Counted from the stretch's first letter, positions 46,027 through 56,148 are shown. The stretch is 64,000 nucleotides of DNA from Campylobacter coli 76339 (GCA_000470055.1 HG326877.1:690662-754661); one strand, 5' to 3'. A program made the numbers and translations. Notes: generated by a model from the sequence alone, not told the origin.

Positions 46027-46053
46027 AAAAGCCCTATATCCTAGGGCTTTTTT
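46027..46053 (+). terminator. Rho-independent terminator after nrfA
   Basis: AAAAGCCCTA, loop TATCC, TAGGGCTTTT (10-bp stem), then TT. Confidence 0.9.
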
Positions 46054-46397
46054 ATATCCTTCAAAATAAATTCTATATTTTCATTATTTTTTACATTTTT
46101 TGTGTTTTGTATAAAATGCGCTTATGTATTTAAAAATGAGACAGATCAAAATAGATCAATTTTAAAAATAAAAACAATGCCTGTAATTTTTTAATTTAAA
46201 AGTTAATTGATAAATATATCAAAATATAAGAGCTTAAAATTCAAAACTCATGTTGTTTAGCCGATAAAGATAAAATTTAATTCTTAGAAGTTTTTATCTA
46301 GGGCAGCATTAAACGATTTGGAATATTACTTAAAATATTAAACTTATGTATTTGAAGATGTATTAAAATCATCGGTATTATAAAATTTGAAAGTCAG
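46054..46397. other. 344-bp gap with no intact gene
   Basis: It is very AT-rich with no full-length reading frame. Two things are seen. At about 46259-46266 the sequence GCCGATAA, exactly the sigma-28 -10 type, occurs with a poor upstream TAAA. From about 46289 a short open stretch codes for KFLSRAALNDLEYYLKY before a stop and has no start codon; it looks like the tail of a lost gene. Neither is proven functional. Confidence 0.4.
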
Positions 46398-46488
46398 TGG
46401 CGGACAGAGAGGGATTTGAACCCTCGAGACCCGATTAAGATCTGCACCCTTAGCAGGGGTGTGGTTTCAGCCGCTCACCCATCTGTCC
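46398..46488 (-). tRNA. tRNA-Ser(GCU)
   Basis: 91 bases with long variable arm, as for class II tRNA-Ser. Acceptor GGACAGA pairs with TCTGTCC, CCA is encoded. The anticodon loop reads CTGCTAA, so the anticodon is GCT (46452-46454), reading AGC/AGU. The T-arm has GGTTCAAATCC. Confidence 0.97.
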
Positions 46489-46555
46489 AATAAATTAAAG
46501 TGTGATTATATACAAAATTAGATAATACCTAGCTTAAAAAAGCTAGATAAAAAAA

Positions 46556-47110
46556 TTAAAGGCTAAGATAAGCTAAAAGTATAGTGATGACAATACCTGC
46601 CCCAAGTGTTGCAAGTTGTTTTTGTCTATCTTTTTTGCTAGCAAATAAAGTAATTATAAGACCTGAAATATAGAGCAAAAATAAAGCAATACCAAAAGCT
46701 ATGCTAAGTACAGAAAAATACCAAGCACCTTTATCTTTATGAAGCATGATCATATCACCTAGTAAAGATCTAGTTTTAAGAGTGATAGCATACTCGTTTT
46801 GAGCAATGGGAGCTATATTTGCACTATAATGCGCACTGCCTATAGTTATACCTTTATCTTTACCTTTGATAACTTCAGTATTAGAAGGGATTTTTAAATT
46901 ATTTTCTTGCAAGTATTGGATGAGCGCATCTTTTTCTTTGCCAGCTTCTATATTTTTTACAAGTTTATAATTTTCCACCTTTAAGCCTGTATCTTGATCA
47001 GCGCCAAGGATATAAACAATTCCTGTTAGTGCAAAAAGTACAGCACAGGGTAAGAAAAATAAACTCACATAAATGTGAATTTGCCTAAACAATTTGTTTT
47101 TGTTAATCAT
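46556..47110 (-). CDS. PepSY-type membrane protein
   Basis: 184 residues. Membrane segments at about 14-35, 127-153 and 164-182 flank a periplasmic PepSY-like part (NLKIPSNTEVIKGKDKGIT). The start KLFRQIHIYVSLFFLPCAVLFALTGI resembles PepSY-associated TM proteins, often tied to iron-siderophore reduction or export. It follows ceuE on the same strand with its own GGAGAG site, but a terminator lies between. A role in iron use is inferred from neighbours. Confidence 0.75.
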   Translation of the reverse strand: MINKNKLFRQIHIYVSLFFLPCAVLFALTGIVYILGADQDTGLKVENYKLVKNIEAGKEKDALIQYLQENNLKIPSNTEVIKGKDKGITIGSAHYSANIAPIAQNEYAITLKTRSLLGDMIMLHKDKGAWYFSVLSIAFGIALFLLYISGLIITLFASKKDRQKQLATLGAGIVITILLAYLSL

Positions 47111-47243
47111 TTTCTCTCCTTTTTGATTATCAATTTGTATGGCATTTTGACAAAATAGTGTGAAGTGAAAGTGAATTTTTATAGCGAGTATAAATTTAAT
47201 TTTTATTTAAGTTTTACTTTTGATGAAGTTTAGATAGAAAAGA

Positions 47244-47267
47244 TGCAAGAGAAGTTTTTCTCTTGCA
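47244..47267 (-). terminator. Hairpin terminator after ceuE
   Basis: Ten-base arms TGCAAGAGAA and TTCTCTTGCA with a 4-base loop. On the minus strand it is followed by a T-rich stretch (TCTTTTCTATCT). Confidence 0.75.
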
Positions 47268-47273
47268 AATCGT

Positions 47274-48263
47274 TTATTTAATAGCGTTTGTTATTTCTAA
47301 AATCATGGTTTTTAAGGATTCTAAACCATTGCCACTTGCTAGATACCAGTATTCAGGATCAAGATAAATGATTTTGTTATTTGCAGCAGCGTTAGTTTTA
47401 GCTACAAGTGCATTATCAAGTATGCCTTGTGCGCGTTCTTTGTTACCTACGATGATATTTCTATCAACTACAAATAGATAATCAGGGTTTTTTTCTAGTA
47501 TAAATTCAGAATTGATGCTTTTTCCATGTGTACCCACTTTTAAATTTTCATCCACGGCATTGATTCCTAAAACATCGTGAATAATTCCAAAGCGAGATTG
47601 AGGTCCAAAAGCAGAAATTTTGTTAGAGTTTGTTAGGACGATAAGGGCTCTTTTGTCTTCATCCACTATGCTTTTTGCTTGTTCTATCTCGTTTTTAATA
47701 TCTGCAATTTTTTCAGAAGCTTCTTTTTCCAAGCCATAAAGTTTTGCAACGCTTAAAACATTATTTTCAAAAGAGCTTAAGAAATTCGCATTATCAAGTC
47801 CTACAAACATAGTTGGAGCGATTTCTTTTAATTTTTCATAAAATTTGCTTTGGCGTCCAGAAATGATAATAAGATCAGGTTTTAAAGCATTAATAGCTTC
47901 AAAATCAACTTGCTGAACTCCGCCTACGCTAGGTTTATCTTTAAATTGTTGTAAGTATTTTGGCAAGTTTTTAGCCGGAACTCCTGCAACCTTATCATTA
48001 AGTCTTAGTGCATGGAAAGTATCTAAAATTCCAAGATCTAAAATCACAACTTTAGATGGATTTTTAGGAATTTTGTTTTCGCCTAGACTATCTTTTACCA
48101 AAAAGCTATCACCCTCATCACTCATGCTAATAGGTATAACTTTTACTGTAGTGCTAGTTTTTGTCGCGACACTTGTGTTATTTTCATTAGACTTAGAATC
48201 GCAAGCCGTTAAAATTAAGCTAAGAAAGAATGCAAAAAATGCAAAAACTAAAGACTTTTTCAT
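47274..48263 (-). CDS. ceuE: Enterochelin-binding periplasmic lipoprotein CeuE
   Basis: 329 residues from the ATG at 48263 with AAAGGAGA before it; the ATG at 48293 lies too far upstream and codes for an unlike start. Signal with lipobox LILTAC. It is a class III binding protein with SVGGVQQVDFEAINALKPDLIIISGRQ and a long spine helix. It binds Fe(III) complexes of enterobactin hydrolysis products (bis-DHBS). Last gene of ceuBCDE, 14 bases after ceuD. Confidence 0.95.
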   Translation of the reverse strand: MKKSLVFAFFAFFLSLILTACDSKSNENNTSVATKTSTTVKVIPISMSDEGDSFLVKDSLGENKIPKNPSKVVILDLGILDTFHALRLNDKVAGVPAKNLPKYLQQFKDKPSVGGVQQVDFEAINALKPDLIIISGRQSKFYEKLKEIAPTMFVGLDNANFLSSFENNVLSVAKLYGLEKEASEKIADIKNEIEQAKSIVDEDKRALIVLTNSNKISAFGPQSRFGIIHDVLGINAVDENLKVGTHGKSINSEFILEKNPDYLFVVDRNIIVGNKERAQGILDNALVAKTNAAANNKIIYLDPEYWYLASGNGLESLKTMILEITNAIK

Positions 48264-48277
48264 ATATTCTCCTTTGT

Positions 48278-49033
48278 TTAGAAATAAATACAAATTTTTT
48301 TCCCATCAATCTGACTTACAGGGATATCCATATCATAAATTTGTCTTAAAACATCTTCATGGATAATTTCATCTTTTAATCCCTGTTTTAAAAGCTTTCC
48401 ATTTTTAAGGGCTATGATTTCATCAGAATAAATTGAAGCAAAATTGATATCGTGAAGTACAACAGCTATGCTTTTATTAAAGTCTTTCACTAAATTTTTC
48501 ATAAGTTGCATGATTTGCACACTGTGTTTCATATCAAGATTGTTAAGAGGTTCATCAAACATTATAAATTCAGTATCTTGAGCGATAATCATCGCTATAA
48601 AGGCTCTTTGTTTTTGTCCTCCGCTTAAACTGTCTAAAAATTCATTTCTTAAAGGGCTAAGTCCCATATACTCAAGTGCTTCATCGATTTTTATTTTATC
48701 TTTTGCATTGAGTCTTCCTTGGGAGTGCGGAAAGCGTCCAAACGCGACTAATTCTTCAACTTTTAATCTTAAATTGATATGGTTTTGTTGTTTAAGAATG
48801 GAAATTTTTTGTGCAAGATCTTGTTCTTTGTATAGTGTTAAATCCATTCCATCGATATAGATTCGCCCGCTATCAGGTTTAATTAAACGGCTTGCAAGGG
48901 CTAAAAGAGTGGATTTTCCTGCTCCATTTGCCCCTATAATAGAAGTGATTTTTCCTTTGCGAAAATCGATACTAAGATCTGAAATGATAGCTTTTTTATC
49001 GTAGCATTTAGTGATATTTTGTAATCTTATCAT
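48278..49033 (-). CDS. ceuD: Ferric-enterochelin ABC transporter ATPase CeuD
   Basis: 251 residues. Walker A GANGAGKST, Q-loop, signature LSGGQKQRAFIA, Walker B FIMFDEPLNNLD, and switch histidine in VVLHDINFA. It overlaps ceuC by 4 bases. Confidence 0.95.
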   Translation of the reverse strand: MIRLQNITKCYDKKAIISDLSIDFRKGKITSIIGANGAGKSTLLALASRLIKPDSGRIYIDGMDLTLYKEQDLAQKISILKQQNHINLRLKVEELVAFGRFPHSQGRLNAKDKIKIDEALEYMGLSPLRNEFLDSLSGGQKQRAFIAMIIAQDTEFIMFDEPLNNLDMKHSVQIMQLMKNLVKDFNKSIAVVLHDINFASIYSDEIIALKNGKLLKQGLKDEIIHEDVLRQIYDMDIPVSQIDGKKICIYF

Positions 49034-49968
49034 AATTTATTGCCCTTTAATACAAGATAGATAAAATATATTCCACCTAGAAAATTGATAATAACGCTTA
49101 TAGTTGTATTGTAATCAAAAACCCTAGAGACAAAAAACACTCCCCCAAGTAAAGCTAAGATGCTAATGAGCACACAAGCAAGTAGTAAAATGCTATGTTT
49201 AGAGCTTTTAAAAAGTTCATAAGTGATATTTACTACTAAAAGTCCTAAGAAGGTGATAGGGCCCACAAGTGCTGTGCTAATGGAGGTTAAAATAGCAATT
49301 ATTATCATAAGGTGTTTTGAAATTTTTTGATAGTTTATCCCTAGATTGATAGATAAATCCTTGCCTAAGCTTAAAGGATCTAAGAATTTCATATAACGAA
49401 AAATCCAAACAAAACTAAGCAAAGTAACGATATAAGCAAGAGCTAAAACATCAAAGGCTATATTATCAAAGCTTGCAAACATTCTTCCTTGAATAACCAT
49501 AAATTCATCAGGATCGATAAGAATTTCAAAAAACGAGCTTAAGGTGCTAAAAAGTGTTCCAAAAATCAAACCTAAAAGCATGATAAGGTAAATGCTTTTG
49601 TCGCTACTAAAAAGAATTTTATAAAGCCCTAAAGAAAATACAACCATACAGGCTAGAGTGATTAAAAAATTAATATCATTTTTGTATACGCTTAAATTTG
49701 CAGAACCCAAAGAAAAGATAAGAGCACTTTGAAGAAGCATATATAAAGAATCTAAGCCTATGATAGCAGGGGTTAAAATTTTGTTATTGCAAAGAGTTTG
49801 AAAAATCACAGTTGATACAGCTATACAAATAGCCACTATAACAATGGCTGCGATTTGTAAAAAGCGATTTTCCAATGCGTATTCATCAAAATCTTTTAAA
49901 CCCGCAAATATAAAAACAAGTGCCATTATAAGGGTTAAAAAAGCTAAGATCAAGATTTTTTTACGCAT
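49030..49968 (-). CDS. ceuC: Ferric-enterochelin permease CeuC
   Basis: 312 residues, FecCD family, about 9-10 membrane segments. The EAA-like loop precedes GPITFLGLLVVNI. It pairs with CeuB in the inner membrane. It overlaps ceuB by 8 bases and ceuD by 4. Confidence 0.94.
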   Translation of the reverse strand: MRKKILILAFLTLIMALVFIFAGLKDFDEYALENRFLQIAAIVIVAICIAVSTVIFQTLCNNKILTPAIIGLDSLYMLLQSALIFSLGSANLSVYKNDINFLITLACMVVFSLGLYKILFSSDKSIYLIMLLGLIFGTLFSTLSSFFEILIDPDEFMVIQGRMFASFDNIAFDVLALAYIVTLLSFVWIFRYMKFLDPLSLGKDLSINLGINYQKISKHLMIIIAILTSISTALVGPITFLGLLVVNITYELFKSSKHSILLLACVLISILALLGGVFFVSRVFDYNTTISVIINFLGGIYFIYLVLKGNKL

Positions 49969-50929
49969 AAGTTTTCCTTTTGAGTAAAAGAAAAATGAAG
50001 ATTAAAGATCCTAAAACGCCTGTGGTTATACTTAAAGGCATTTCAAATGGAAAAATCACAAGCCTTGAGATAATATCGCAAACAAGTAAAAACAAAGCTC
50101 CGCATAATGCTATATAGATAAGATTTTTCTTAAGATTATCCCCACGATAAATGGCAACGAGATTAGGGATGATAAGACCTAAAAAAGGTATAACTCCAAC
50201 GCTTACAATCACCACGCTAGTGATAATAGAAACTATTATTAAACCTGAAAATAAGATTGTATTATAAGAAACTCCAAGATTTAAAGCAAGATCTTCTCCC
50301 ATGCCCGCTATAGTGATTTTATGAGCTAGAAAATAAGCAAGTATAAAAAGTGGTAAAGAAATATAAAGTAATTCATAATTTCCCTGCATAACATTTGCCA
50401 TACTGCCTTGTAGCCAACCTTGGATATTTTGTATATAGTTTAAAGCATAGGCAAAAAAAGTGGTTATAGCATTTATAATCCCACCAAACATTAGGCCTAT
50501 CAAAGGTACAAAAATCACATCTTTAAGTTTGATTTTTCTTAAAATTTGGATAAATATAAAAGAACCCAAAAGTGCGAAAATAGATGCGATGAGGGCTTGG
50601 GTGAAAAAAGAGGCTCCTGCAAAAAATATTAAAGAAATCAATATGCCTAATTTAGCACAATCCATAGTCCCTGCGGTGGTTGGGGAAACAAATTTATTTT
50701 GCGTGAGTTGCTGCATGATAAGTCCGCATATGCTAAGGCTCATACCTGTGAGTAAAATTGCGATAAGTCTTGGAATTCTTGTAAGTAAAATGATTTCAAG
50801 CTGGGTAGCATTGAGTGAAAAAATATCGTCTAAATTGATACGAATAACCCCTATAAACAAGCTAATTATCCCAAAAACAACAAGTAAAATTAAAAGAATA
50901 TTTAAACTAAACAAGTGTTTAAAAAGCAA
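49961..50929 (-). CDS. ceuB: Ferric-enterochelin permease CeuB
   Basis: 322 residues from the TTG at 50929. I prefer it because AAGGA lies 6 bases before it, and the Fur-like box covers the 10-codon upstream extension that begins at 50959. FecCD family with GVIPFLGLIIPNLVAI and LTRIPRLIAILLTGMSLSICG. First gene of the uptake operon. Confidence 0.92.
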   Translation of the reverse strand: MLFKHLFSLNILLILLVVFGIISLFIGVIRINLDDIFSLNATQLEIILLTRIPRLIAILLTGMSLSICGLIMQQLTQNKFVSPTTAGTMDCAKLGILISLIFFAGASFFTQALIASIFALLGSFIFIQILRKIKLKDVIFVPLIGLMFGGIINAITTFFAYALNYIQNIQGWLQGSMANVMQGNYELLYISLPLFILAYFLAHKITIAGMGEDLALNLGVSYNTILFSGLIIVSIITSVVIVSVGVIPFLGLIIPNLVAIYRGDNLKKNLIYIALCGALFLLVCDIISRLVIFPFEMPLSITTGVLGSLIFIFLLLKRKTYA

Positions 50930-50942
50930 TTTTTTCCTTATA

Positions 50943-50961
50943 GTAATAATAATTATCAAAA
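50943..50961 (-). promoter_or_regulatory. Candidate Fur box before ceuB
   Basis: Minus strand TTTTGATAATTATTATTAC, made of the hexamer steps GATAAT and ATTATT. It overlaps a GATAAT -10-like element and lies 14 bases before the TTG start. This fits iron repression of ceuBCDE. Confidence 0.6.
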
Positions 50962-51062
50962 ATAAAATCGTATTTTAAAATAAAATAATTTAAAAAACTA
51001 TAAAAATTTGCAAAATTTTTAATTGATTATTTTGAGGTTGTTTATGATAAAGAAAGATTAGA

Positions 51063-52058
51063 TTAATACGAAATCAAAAATCCCGTAGAAAGTCTTTGTA
51101 AGCGTTTATTGTAGTCTATAAGGCTTTCTCCGTAGCCATTAAAGTATTGCAAATACCAATAAATTCCATTATCAAAAATATCATATCCTATATCTACTTG
51201 TATTGCGCTTTTGTTGTCACGAAAATCAAGATTATTTCTTAGCATAAGATTGATAAAATAATCATTTCCTAGATACGCCATATTGATATCAAAATTTCCC
51301 ATATAATGCGTGATTGCAGGATTGTCATCATCTTCTTTGTTTTCAGGAATTCTATACCAAATTCTAGGAACAAATAAAAAACGCTGATATAAAAATACGC
51401 TTGAGGCGTAAATTCTATTCCAAGAGCGTGATTCTGAATTTTCATCCCCTTTGCCATTGCTTTCATGTAAAATTCCCACTCTTAGATTGTTAAGAAATTT
51501 ATACTCTTCAAAATGCAAAGGAATATCTACAAAAAATTCAGGCTGATAATTTGTTTCTCTAAAGGGTGAAGAATGTTTATAATTTTGCCACCAAGATGTT
51601 TGAGTATAGCCTACATAGTATTTTTCACCCAATCCTAACAAATTTTCAAATAATCTTTTTTTAATACTGAGTTGAAATTTCATTTCAGTTTTTCTATTTT
51701 CTTTGCCTAGTGAGCCAAAACTATAAGCAAAAGGTAAGAAATAATTCATCTTATATGAGCTGATTCCAAGGGGATTAAAGCTTGAATTCTCTCCTAAATA
51801 ATTTGCCAAAGCAATGCGTGAAAAATCCTCTTTTGTACTAGGTGTTTTTTGGGTAGCTTGCATTTCGTGCTTTGTGTTTAAATTCAAAGAAGCATTGTTT
51901 TCTTTAAATTCTTGCTTAGAAGAGTTTTGTAAGGCTAGCTTTTTATAAATTTGCATAGCTTTTTCATATTGTCCTTTTTTCTCAAATTCTAAAGCTTGTT
52001 CAAAATCATCACAAAATACCAAACTATAAAAAAATATTAAAAAAAGAAATTTTTTCAC
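51063..52058 (-). CDS. pldA: Outer-membrane phospholipase A PldA
   Basis: 331 residues. Signal peptide [16 protein letters not shown]. The OMPLA barrel spans about 95-331, with the catalytic H198 and S200 in LHESNGKG and N214 in SRSWNR; two extra residues lie between, compared with E. coli. Before the barrel there is a TPR-like helix pair (about 19-45) and a polar linker. It hydrolyses phospholipids in the outer membrane and is associated with hemolysis in Campylobacter. It overlaps mobA by 4 bases. Confidence 0.94.
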   Translation of the reverse strand: MKKFLFLIFFYSLVFCDDFEQALEFEKKGQYEKAMQIYKKLALQNSSKQEFKENNASLNLNTKHEMQATQKTPSTKEDFSRIALANYLGENSSFNPLGISSYKMNYFLPFAYSFGSLGKENRKTEMKFQLSIKKRLFENLLGLGEKYYVGYTQTSWWQNYKHSSPFRETNYQPEFFVDIPLHFEEYKFLNNLRVGILHESNGKGDENSESRSWNRIYASSVFLYQRFLFVPRIWYRIPENKEDDDNPAITHYMGNFDINMAYLGNDYFINLMLRNNLDFRDNKSAIQVDIGYDIFDNGIYWYLQYFNGYGESLIDYNKRLQRLSTGFLISY

Positions 52059-52630
52059 TCGTACTCGCTTTTAAATTGCTCATATTCTTGATAAAAATTA
52101 AGATTTAAGAAAGGAGTTTCATCCTTAAATTCCACAAAATGGGTTTTTGCTTTAGAAAACAATAAAGCGATTTTTTGTTCATTTTTTTCTAATAATTCTT
52201 TACAAAGATGAGCTACGGAGCTGTGATAAAATCCGCATAAAGGATGTCTATGTGAAGGAGTTTTAGCGATGATAATTTGATAATCTTGCTCTAAAAAGGC
52301 TGACATTTTTAAAAGCTCTTTATCGCTTAGATTGGGACTATCTACACTTAAAATAAAAACAAATTCATCTTTAAAATTTGAAAGTATAGAATAAAGTGCA
52401 AGCATAGGGGAGTAAATTTCAAATTCAAGACAATCTTTTATGAGTTTAAATTTTGCTCCAAATTTATCTTCTTTAGCACTCACATAAACATTTTTAAATA
52501 TTTTTGAAAATTTTTCTACTTGAAATTGGGTTAAGGTTTGATTTTTAAAAATCAATTTACTTTTATCCTCTCCCATACGACTTGATTTACCACCGCACAA
52601 AATCACGCAATTTAAATTTTCAAGTTTCAA
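52055..52630 (-). CDS. mobA: Molybdenum cofactor guanylyltransferase MobA
   Basis: About 191 residues from the TTG at 52630 (AAGGAAA before it); an ATG at 52660 would add ten residues. The nucleotide motif is [19 protein letters not shown], followed by [11 protein letters not shown] (metal aspartate) and HPLCGFYH. It adds GMP to molybdopterin for formate dehydrogenase, nitrate reductase and related enzymes. Confidence 0.9.
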   Translation of the reverse strand: MKLENLNCVILCGGKSSRMGEDKSKLIFKNQTLTQFQVEKFSKIFKNVYVSAKEDKFGAKFKLIKDCLEFEIYSPMLALYSILSNFKDEFVFILSVDSPNLSDKELLKMSAFLEQDYQIIIAKTPSHRHPLCGFYHSSVAHLCKELLEKNEQKIALLFSKAKTHFVEFKDETPFLNLNFYQEYEQFKSEYE

Positions 52631-52679
52631 AAATTTCCTTTTTTGTTTCAATTCTATCATAAATTCATCAAAAATATCT

Positions 52680-52685
52680 TATAAT
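52680..52685 (+). promoter_or_regulatory. -10 element directly before the rqcH start
   Basis: TATAAT with only 7 bases between it and the ATG at 52693. No purine-rich ribosome site stands in this gap. It predicts transcription starting at or one base before the A of the start codon. Confidence 0.6.
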
Positions 52686-52692
52686 CTCTTTT

Positions 52693-54000
52693 ATGAAATA
52701 CACAGAACTTATGCAATTACAAAAGTTTTTTTCCCAGTTTAAAAAAATCGATTTTATCAAGCGTGTTAATGATAATATTTTAGAACTAAGTTTTGATAAA
52801 CAAAGATTTATTTTTGACTTAACTCGTGGAATGAGTGCTATTTATACCGCAAAATTGATGAGTAAAAATTATAATGCTCCTTTTGATTTTATGCTAAAAA
52901 AATACTTTAACAATGCTTTTATCAAAGAAGTGAAATTGCTTCAAGGCAATCGTATTTTGTGTTTTGGTGTTAAGGTGGATAAAGCTTATAAGAGTTACGA
53001 AAGCAAGATTTATTTTGAATTTACGGGTAAAAATACTAATGTAATTATCACAGATGAAAAAGATTCGATTATAGAGGCTTTAAGACATATCGACAAAAGC
53101 TACCGCATTGTTAAACCCAATGTGGTTTTAGAGGCTTTAAAGCCTTACAAAATGGATGAAAATTTTGAAGAAATAAAAAATTTTAATGATTATTTTAGTC
53201 AAAAATTTGAAATTTTACATGCAAATAAAATCAAGCAAATTCAAGCGCTTAAACTCGCTCAAATCGATAAAAAAATAGAAAATTTAAAAGAACTTTTTCT
53301 TACTTTGGACAAAGAAGAAGTTTTATTAGATCAGGCTTTAAATTTAAGAAAACAAGCGGATATTTTATTTGCTAATTTAAGTATTTTAAAAGAATACGAA
53401 AGAGAATTTGAGCTTGATGATTTTGAAGGAAAAAGGGTAAAATTTAAACTTGATTTAAGTCCAAAAGAAAGTGCTAATTTATTTTATAAAAATGCTAAAA
53501 AATTAGAGCAAAAGGCTAGAAATTTAAATTTACAAAGAGAAAATTTAAAAGAAAAATTAGACTTTGCTTATGGCTTAAAAGAAATGCTAAATAAGGCTAA
53601 AAATGAATTTGAGCTTGAAATTTTATTGCCCAAAAAAAGTACTAAGAAAAATCAAGAAAACAAACAAGATAATGGCATAGCTAATTTTTATTTTAATGAG
53701 TTTAAAATTTGCGTGGGTAAAAATGAAAAAGGCAATGAGAACTTACTAAAGAGTGCAAAAAAAGATGACTTGTGGTTACATGCAAGAGATATTCCTAGCT
53801 CTCATGTTTTGATTATTTCAAACAAGCAAAAAATCAGCGAAGAAGTGATAGAATTTAGTGCAAGACTTTGCGTGAATTTTTCAGGATTAAAGAAAGGTTC
53901 ATATTGGGTCGATTATACTTTAAAGAATTTTGTTAAGGTTCAGCAAAAGGCGTTTGTAAATTATACAAATTTCAAAAGTATCAATATCGCAAAGGATTGA
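52693..54000 (+). CDS. rqcH: RqcH/NFACT family ribosome quality-control protein
   Basis: 435 residues. The NFACT-N part is at about 1-150, a coiled-coil arm is at about 180-300, and the NFACT-R domain DLWLHARDIPSSHVLI lies at 355-370. The protein is shorter than Bacillus RqcH (about 570). The family tags stalled nascent chains on 50S subunits with alanine. Older labels call it a fibronectin-binding protein; I give that less weight since there is no signal peptide. First gene of a long overlapping operon. Confidence 0.88.
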   Translation: MKYTELMQLQKFFSQFKKIDFIKRVNDNILELSFDKQRFIFDLTRGMSAIYTAKLMSKNYNAPFDFMLKKYFNNAFIKEVKLLQGNRILCFGVKVDKAYKSYESKIYFEFTGKNTNVIITDEKDSIIEALRHIDKSYRIVKPNVVLEALKPYKMDENFEEIKNFNDYFSQKFEILHANKIKQIQALKLAQIDKKIENLKELFLTLDKEEVLLDQALNLRKQADILFANLSILKEYEREFELDDFEGKRVKFKLDLSPKESANLFYKNAKKLEQKARNLNLQRENLKEKLDFAYGLKEMLNKAKNEFELEILLPKKSTKKNQENKQDNGIANFYFNEFKICVGKNEKGNENLLKSAKKDDLWLHARDIPSSHVLIISNKQKISEEVIEFSARLCVNFSGLKKGSYWVDYTLKNFVKVQQKAFVNYTNFKSINIAKD

Positions 54001-54338
54001 AAATGCCAGTTAGCCCGATAGGAAATATGAATTTTGTCAATCAAAATATGGCTTATCCTGCTACTCAAGCAAGCAATGAGCTTGCAAAAGAAGGTTTTGC
54101 GGCTTCATTGAATATGGCAGCTTTTAACGAAAAAGAAAAAGCTTTAAACAAGCTTGAAAAAGTGAATGAAACTCACGAAATCAAAGAAGAGATCAAAGAA
54201 AAAGCCGAACAAGAAGAAAAAAAGAAAAAACAAAAGCAAGAAACAAAAGACGATAAAGATGAAGACTTAGAAGAGCAAAAAGAAGAAGCCAGCTTTAAAA
54301 ATGCACAAAGTATTCATCATATAGATATCAGCATATAA
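53997..54338 (+). CDS. Small charged coiled-coil protein
   Basis: 113 residues. The N-terminal 45 residues (MPVSPIGNMNFVNQN...) are neutral, then a Lys/Glu-dense coiled coil runs from about 48 to 100, ending in IHHIDISI. No domain known. It overlaps rqcH by 4 bases and precedes cdsA by 8. Confidence 0.75.
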   Translation: MKMPVSPIGNMNFVNQNMAYPATQASNELAKEGFAASLNMAAFNEKEKALNKLEKVNETHEIKEEIKEKAEQEEKKKKQKQETKDDKDEDLEEQKEEASFKNAQSIHHIDISI

Positions 54339-54346
54339 GGAAAAAA

Positions 54347-55075
54347 ATGTTTAACTCAGCAAGAATTATTTGGGGTGTAGTGATGGCCGTAGCAGTGGTA
54401 CTCATCGCTTTAATCGATCAGTTTATTATCAATTTTATTGTTTTTGCGCTGATATTGTATCTAGCTTTTAATGAAGCAAAAAAATTATTTAATTTAGAAA
54501 ATGTAAGCATCATCCCTTTGGCTTTAGCCTTTATACTTGGAACCATTAGTGAAAATCCTTTGGCTTTTGGTGCTTTAGCAGCACTTTTGGTGTTGGGTTA
54601 TCTCGTATATAAAAAAGCTCTTAGCTTAAAAGCTGTTTGGATTTATCTTTATCCAAGCTTGCCTGTATTAGCACTTTGGCAGGTGTATTTAGATAATGGA
54701 ATGTTTGCTTTATTTTGGTTGATTGCTATCGTTGCGATTTGTGATAGCGCAGCTTATTTTATAGGCAAGCTTTTGGGAAAAACTCCCTTTTCACAAACTA
54801 GTCCTAATAAAACCTTAGAAGGTGTGATAGGTGGACTTGTTTGCGCGAGCGTTTTAGGTACTCTGATAGGAGTTTTTGTTTATAGTTTTTGGCTTTCTTT
54901 ACTTTGCTCGTTTTTTGTAGCGCTTTTTGCGGTTATTGGTGATTTACTTGAGAGTTATTTTAAAAGAGAAGCAGGAGTAAAAGATAGCGGAGATCTTATA
55001 CCAGGACATGGTGGAATTTTAGATAGAATTGATGCGGTGATTATCGCTGCTTTTGTAATGGTTGCTCTTTTATGA
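54347..55075 (+). CDS. cdsA: CDP-diglyceride synthase CdsA
   Basis: 242 residues, about 7 membrane segments. The family signature is at 200-230: [20 protein letters not shown] and [12 protein letters not shown]. It makes CDP-diacylglycerol from phosphatidic acid in the inner membrane. It overlaps dxr by 4 bases. Confidence 0.95.
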   Translation: MFNSARIIWGVVMAVAVVLIALIDQFIINFIVFALILYLAFNEAKKLFNLENVSIIPLALAFILGTISENPLAFGALAALLVLGYLVYKKALSLKAVWIYLYPSLPVLALWQVYLDNGMFALFWLIAIVAICDSAAYFIGKLLGKTPFSQTSPNKTLEGVIGGLVCASVLGTLIGVFVYSFWLSLLCSFFVALFAVIGDLLESYFKREAGVKDSGDLIPGHGGILDRIDAVIIAAFVMVALL

Positions 55076-56148
55076 TAGTTTTTGGAAGTACAGGAAGCAT
55101 AGGACTTAATGCTCTCAAACTTGCCACTTTAAAAAATATCAAGATTTCTGCTCTTGCTTGCGGGGAAAATATAAGTCTTTTAAATGAACAAATAGAACAA
55201 TTCAAACCCGAATTTGTAGCGATTAAAAACTCCAAAGATAAGCATCTGGTAAAACATGATAAAGTTTTTATAGGACAAGAAGGCTTAGAAGAAATTTTAA
55301 GTTTGTGTGAAGATGATTTGCTACTGAATGCCATCGTGGGTTTTGCAGGATTAAAAAGTACTTTAAAAGCAAAGGAGCTTGGCAAAAAAATCGCTTTGGC
55401 CAATAAAGAAAGTTTAGTGGTTGCTGGAAAATTTCTAAAAGGAGTGAAATTTTTACCTGTAGATAGTGAGCATTCGGCTTTAAAATTTTTACTTGAGGGT
55501 AAAAAAGATATAGCAAAGCTTTATATTACCGCAAGTGGCGGGGCTTTTTATAAACATAAAATTAAAGATTTAAGCCATGTGAGTGTTAAAGATGCTTTAA
55601 AGCATCCAAATTGGAATATGGGTTCAAAGATCACGATAGATAGCGCAACGATGGCAAATAAGCTTTTTGAAATCATCGAAGCTTATCATTTGTATGATTT
55701 TAAAAACATCGATGCTTTGATCGAACCAAAATCTTTAGTCCATGCCATGTGTGAGTTTAAAAATGGCGCAAGCACGGCGTATTTTTCAAGAGCAGATATG
55801 AAATTATCCATATCAGAGGCTATTTTTTCTAAGCATGATAGCCAAATTTTAGAGCCTATTGACTTTGTTAAACTTTCTAGTTTAAAATTTTATAAAATCA
55901 GCACGAAAAAATATCCTATTTTTAAACTCAAAAATGAGCTTTTAAACAATCCTGATTTGGGTGTGATTATCAATGCTGCTAATGAAATAGGAGTGCAAAA
56001 TTTTTTAGATAATAAAATACAATTTTTAGATATTGCTCATACTGTCTTTAAAGCCTTAGATCATTTTGGTGCGCCTAAAATTTCAAGCATTGAAGAAGTT
56101 TTTGAGTATGATTATAAGACAAGAGAGTATTTAAAGGGAATGAAATGA
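55072..56148 (+). CDS. dxr: 1-deoxy-D-xylulose 5-phosphate reductoisomerase
   Basis: 358 residues. The NADPH loop is [11 protein letters not shown], followed by [11 protein letters not shown], the metal site VDSEHSAL, and SGGAFY. Second step of the MEP isoprenoid pathway. Overlaps cdsA and pgp1 by 4 bases each. Confidence 0.96.
   Translation: MIVFGSTGSIGLNALKLATLKNIKISALACGENISLLNEQIEQFKPEFVAIKNSKDKHLVKHDKVFIGQEGLEEILSLCEDDLLLNAIVGFAGLKSTLKAKELGKKIALANKESLVVAGKFLKGVKFLPVDSEHSALKFLLEGKKDIAKLYITASGGAFYKHKIKDLSHVSVKDALKHPNWNMGSKITIDSATMANKLFEIIEAYHLYDFKNIDALIEPKSLVHAMCEFKNGASTAYFSRADMKLSISEAIFSKHDSQILEPIDFVKLSSLKFYKISTKKYPIFKLKNELLNNPDLGVIINAANEIGVQNFLDNKIQFLDIAHTVFKALDHFGAPKISSIEEVFEYDYKTREYLKGMK

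Noticed and set aside
48278..48366. Extension of ceuE upstream of 48263
   Set aside because: The extra ten residues have no signal-peptide logic and the ribosome site points to the ATG at 48263.
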